From: Acidobacteriota bacterium
GTDB lineage: Bacteria > Acidobacteriota > Terriglobia > UBA7540
Direction of reading: 5' to 3'
NCBI GenBank assembly: GCA_004298155.1
Contig: SCRD01000006.1
Coordinates: 1 to 64,000 of the forward strand
Length of the DNA: 64,000 nt
The notes below the pieces were generated by a model that was given only the letters and a program-made list of their open reading frames with translations, did no database searches and had not been told where the DNA came from. How positions within the stretch are numbered: the stretch's first letter is position 1; each line of letters begins with the position of its first letter. Positions 63,420-64,000 of the stretch are shown in pieces. The position numbers were made by a program, and so were the translations under genes.

Positions 63420-63466
63420 CTATCTTTGCGCCAGGCCGCGGGGATGTGTGAGGAGTCAGGTCAACG

Positions 63467-63889
63467 ATGGGTTCTCGAACAAAATCTCGTGAGCTAGCAC
63501 TGCAGATGCTGTTCCAGTGGGAAGTGGGCAAGCACGCTCCCGCTTACGTCCTGCAGACTTTCCTGCAGGGGCGAGCTCTCGCGCCTGACGTTGACGCCTT
63601 TGCACGTAGTCTATTTGAAGGGACCGTCTCCGAAGTTTCAGCCCTCGACCTCACCATTGCCGAACACGCCATCAACTGGCGCACTGAACGCATGCCCGCT
63701 ATTGACCGCAACATTCTGCGGATGGCCCTCTATGAAATTCTTCACCACCCGGAGACTCCCGGCACAGTCGTCATCAATGAAGCTCTCGAACTCGCCCGCC
63801 GTTTTGCCAGCGAAGACTCCGTCGAATTCGTGAATGGCGTTCTGGACGCAATCTGGAAGTCCCTGCCCCAAACCCAGCCCAAGGCCTGA
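63467..63889 (+). CDS. nusB: Transcription antitermination factor NusB
   Basis: Binds boxA RNA with NusE and S10 to allow antitermination in rRNA operons. The 140-residue helical protein reads SRELALQMLFQWEVG at the N-terminus, with LTIAEHAINWRTERMPAIDRNILRMALYEIL and INEALELARRFASEDSVEFVNGVLDAI, both conserved. Length is normal (139 in E. coli). It starts 47 bp after the enoyl-CoA hydratase. A short inverted repeat, GCCCTT / AAGGGC, follows the stop but lacks a T-run. Confidence 0.95.
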   Translation: MGSRTKSRELALQMLFQWEVGKHAPAYVLQTFLQGRALAPDVDAFARSLFEGTVSEVSALDLTIAEHAINWRTERMPAIDRNILRMALYEILHHPETPGTVVINEALELARRFASEDSVEFVNGVLDAIWKSLPQTQPKA

Positions 63890-64000
63890 AGGCCCTTTAC
63901 TCCGCAAGGGCGCTTTCCAAAATCCATCAGCGGGTCGTGGAACCCGTCTTTCTGAACGCGTAGGAATCTAAAGAAATGTCTATGCCTTAGCGCTCCGGGC

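Overview
The window looks like chromosomal DNA of a Gram-negative, heterotrophic soil-type bacterium, most likely an uncultured Acidobacteriota. This is inferred from a very large Oar-like TonB-dependent receptor with an N-terminal carboxypeptidase-regulatory-like domain, several secreted TPR proteins, LpxC (lipid A), three CPBP membrane proteases, moderately high GC by eye and many short housekeeping operons. No phage, insertion sequence, CRISPR array or rRNA was seen.

Layout. 0.1-5.8 kb: CPBP protease, rsmI, an FmdB-type zinc ribbon with a clear sigma70 promoter, a DinB-like protein, galU and tsaD. 5.9-10.7 kb: amide/hydantoin catabolism (hyuA, hyuB, an exported glycosylasparaginase). 10.7-17.4 kb, all leftward: a 1117-residue internally duplicated CPBP protein, a GNAT, a class V aminotransferase, two small exported proteins and a DinB remnant. 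17.4-25.2 kb: polA, lpxC, glutamate dehydrogenase, a zinc-ribbon membrane protein and a membrane-anchored MutS-like ATPase. 25.2-26.5 kb: a translationally coupled exported protein and c-type cytochrome. 26.9-33.7 kb, rightward: a repeat-rich leader, ruvC-ruvA-ruvB, folK, deoxynucleoside kinase, panB, and a panC fused to an iron-sulfur uracil-DNA-glycosylase-like domain. 33.7-37.0 kb, leftward: gatB, a TPR protein and a peroxiredoxin with an in-frame UGA. 37.3-40.1 kb: a ChlI-like AAA+ ATPase and a vWA partner. 40.1-40.5 kb: a small basic ORF and tRNA-Sec. 40.6-51.0 kb: secreted TPR proteins, the Oar-like receptor and a Tat-type flavin amine oxidase. 51.2-64 kb: coiled-coil protein, ROK kinase, DUF2905 protein, xseA, adenosine-specific kinase, CPBP protease, lepA, a TPR-GAF-degenerate GGDEF protein, enoyl-CoA hydratase and nusB.

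The most striking content is a selenocysteine system in two parts. A peroxiredoxin of the Bcp type (33715-34173, minus) has UGA exactly at the peroxidatic cysteine, has no cysteine anywhere else, and has a SECIS-like hairpin just after the UGA. About 6 kb away lies a 95-nt tRNA with anticodon UCA, a long variable arm and encoded CCA, which is selC. The second notable item is the PanC/uracil-DNA-glycosylase-like fusion, in which all four iron-sulfur cysteines of the family 4 pattern are visible. Others are a ruvA that appears to start at CTG, a DNA polymerase I with Tyr in place of the usual Phe in the O-helix and a decayed proofreading site, and a GGDEF domain whose signature has become GSCTF.

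All family assignments come from reading motifs by eye; no database search or folding program was run.
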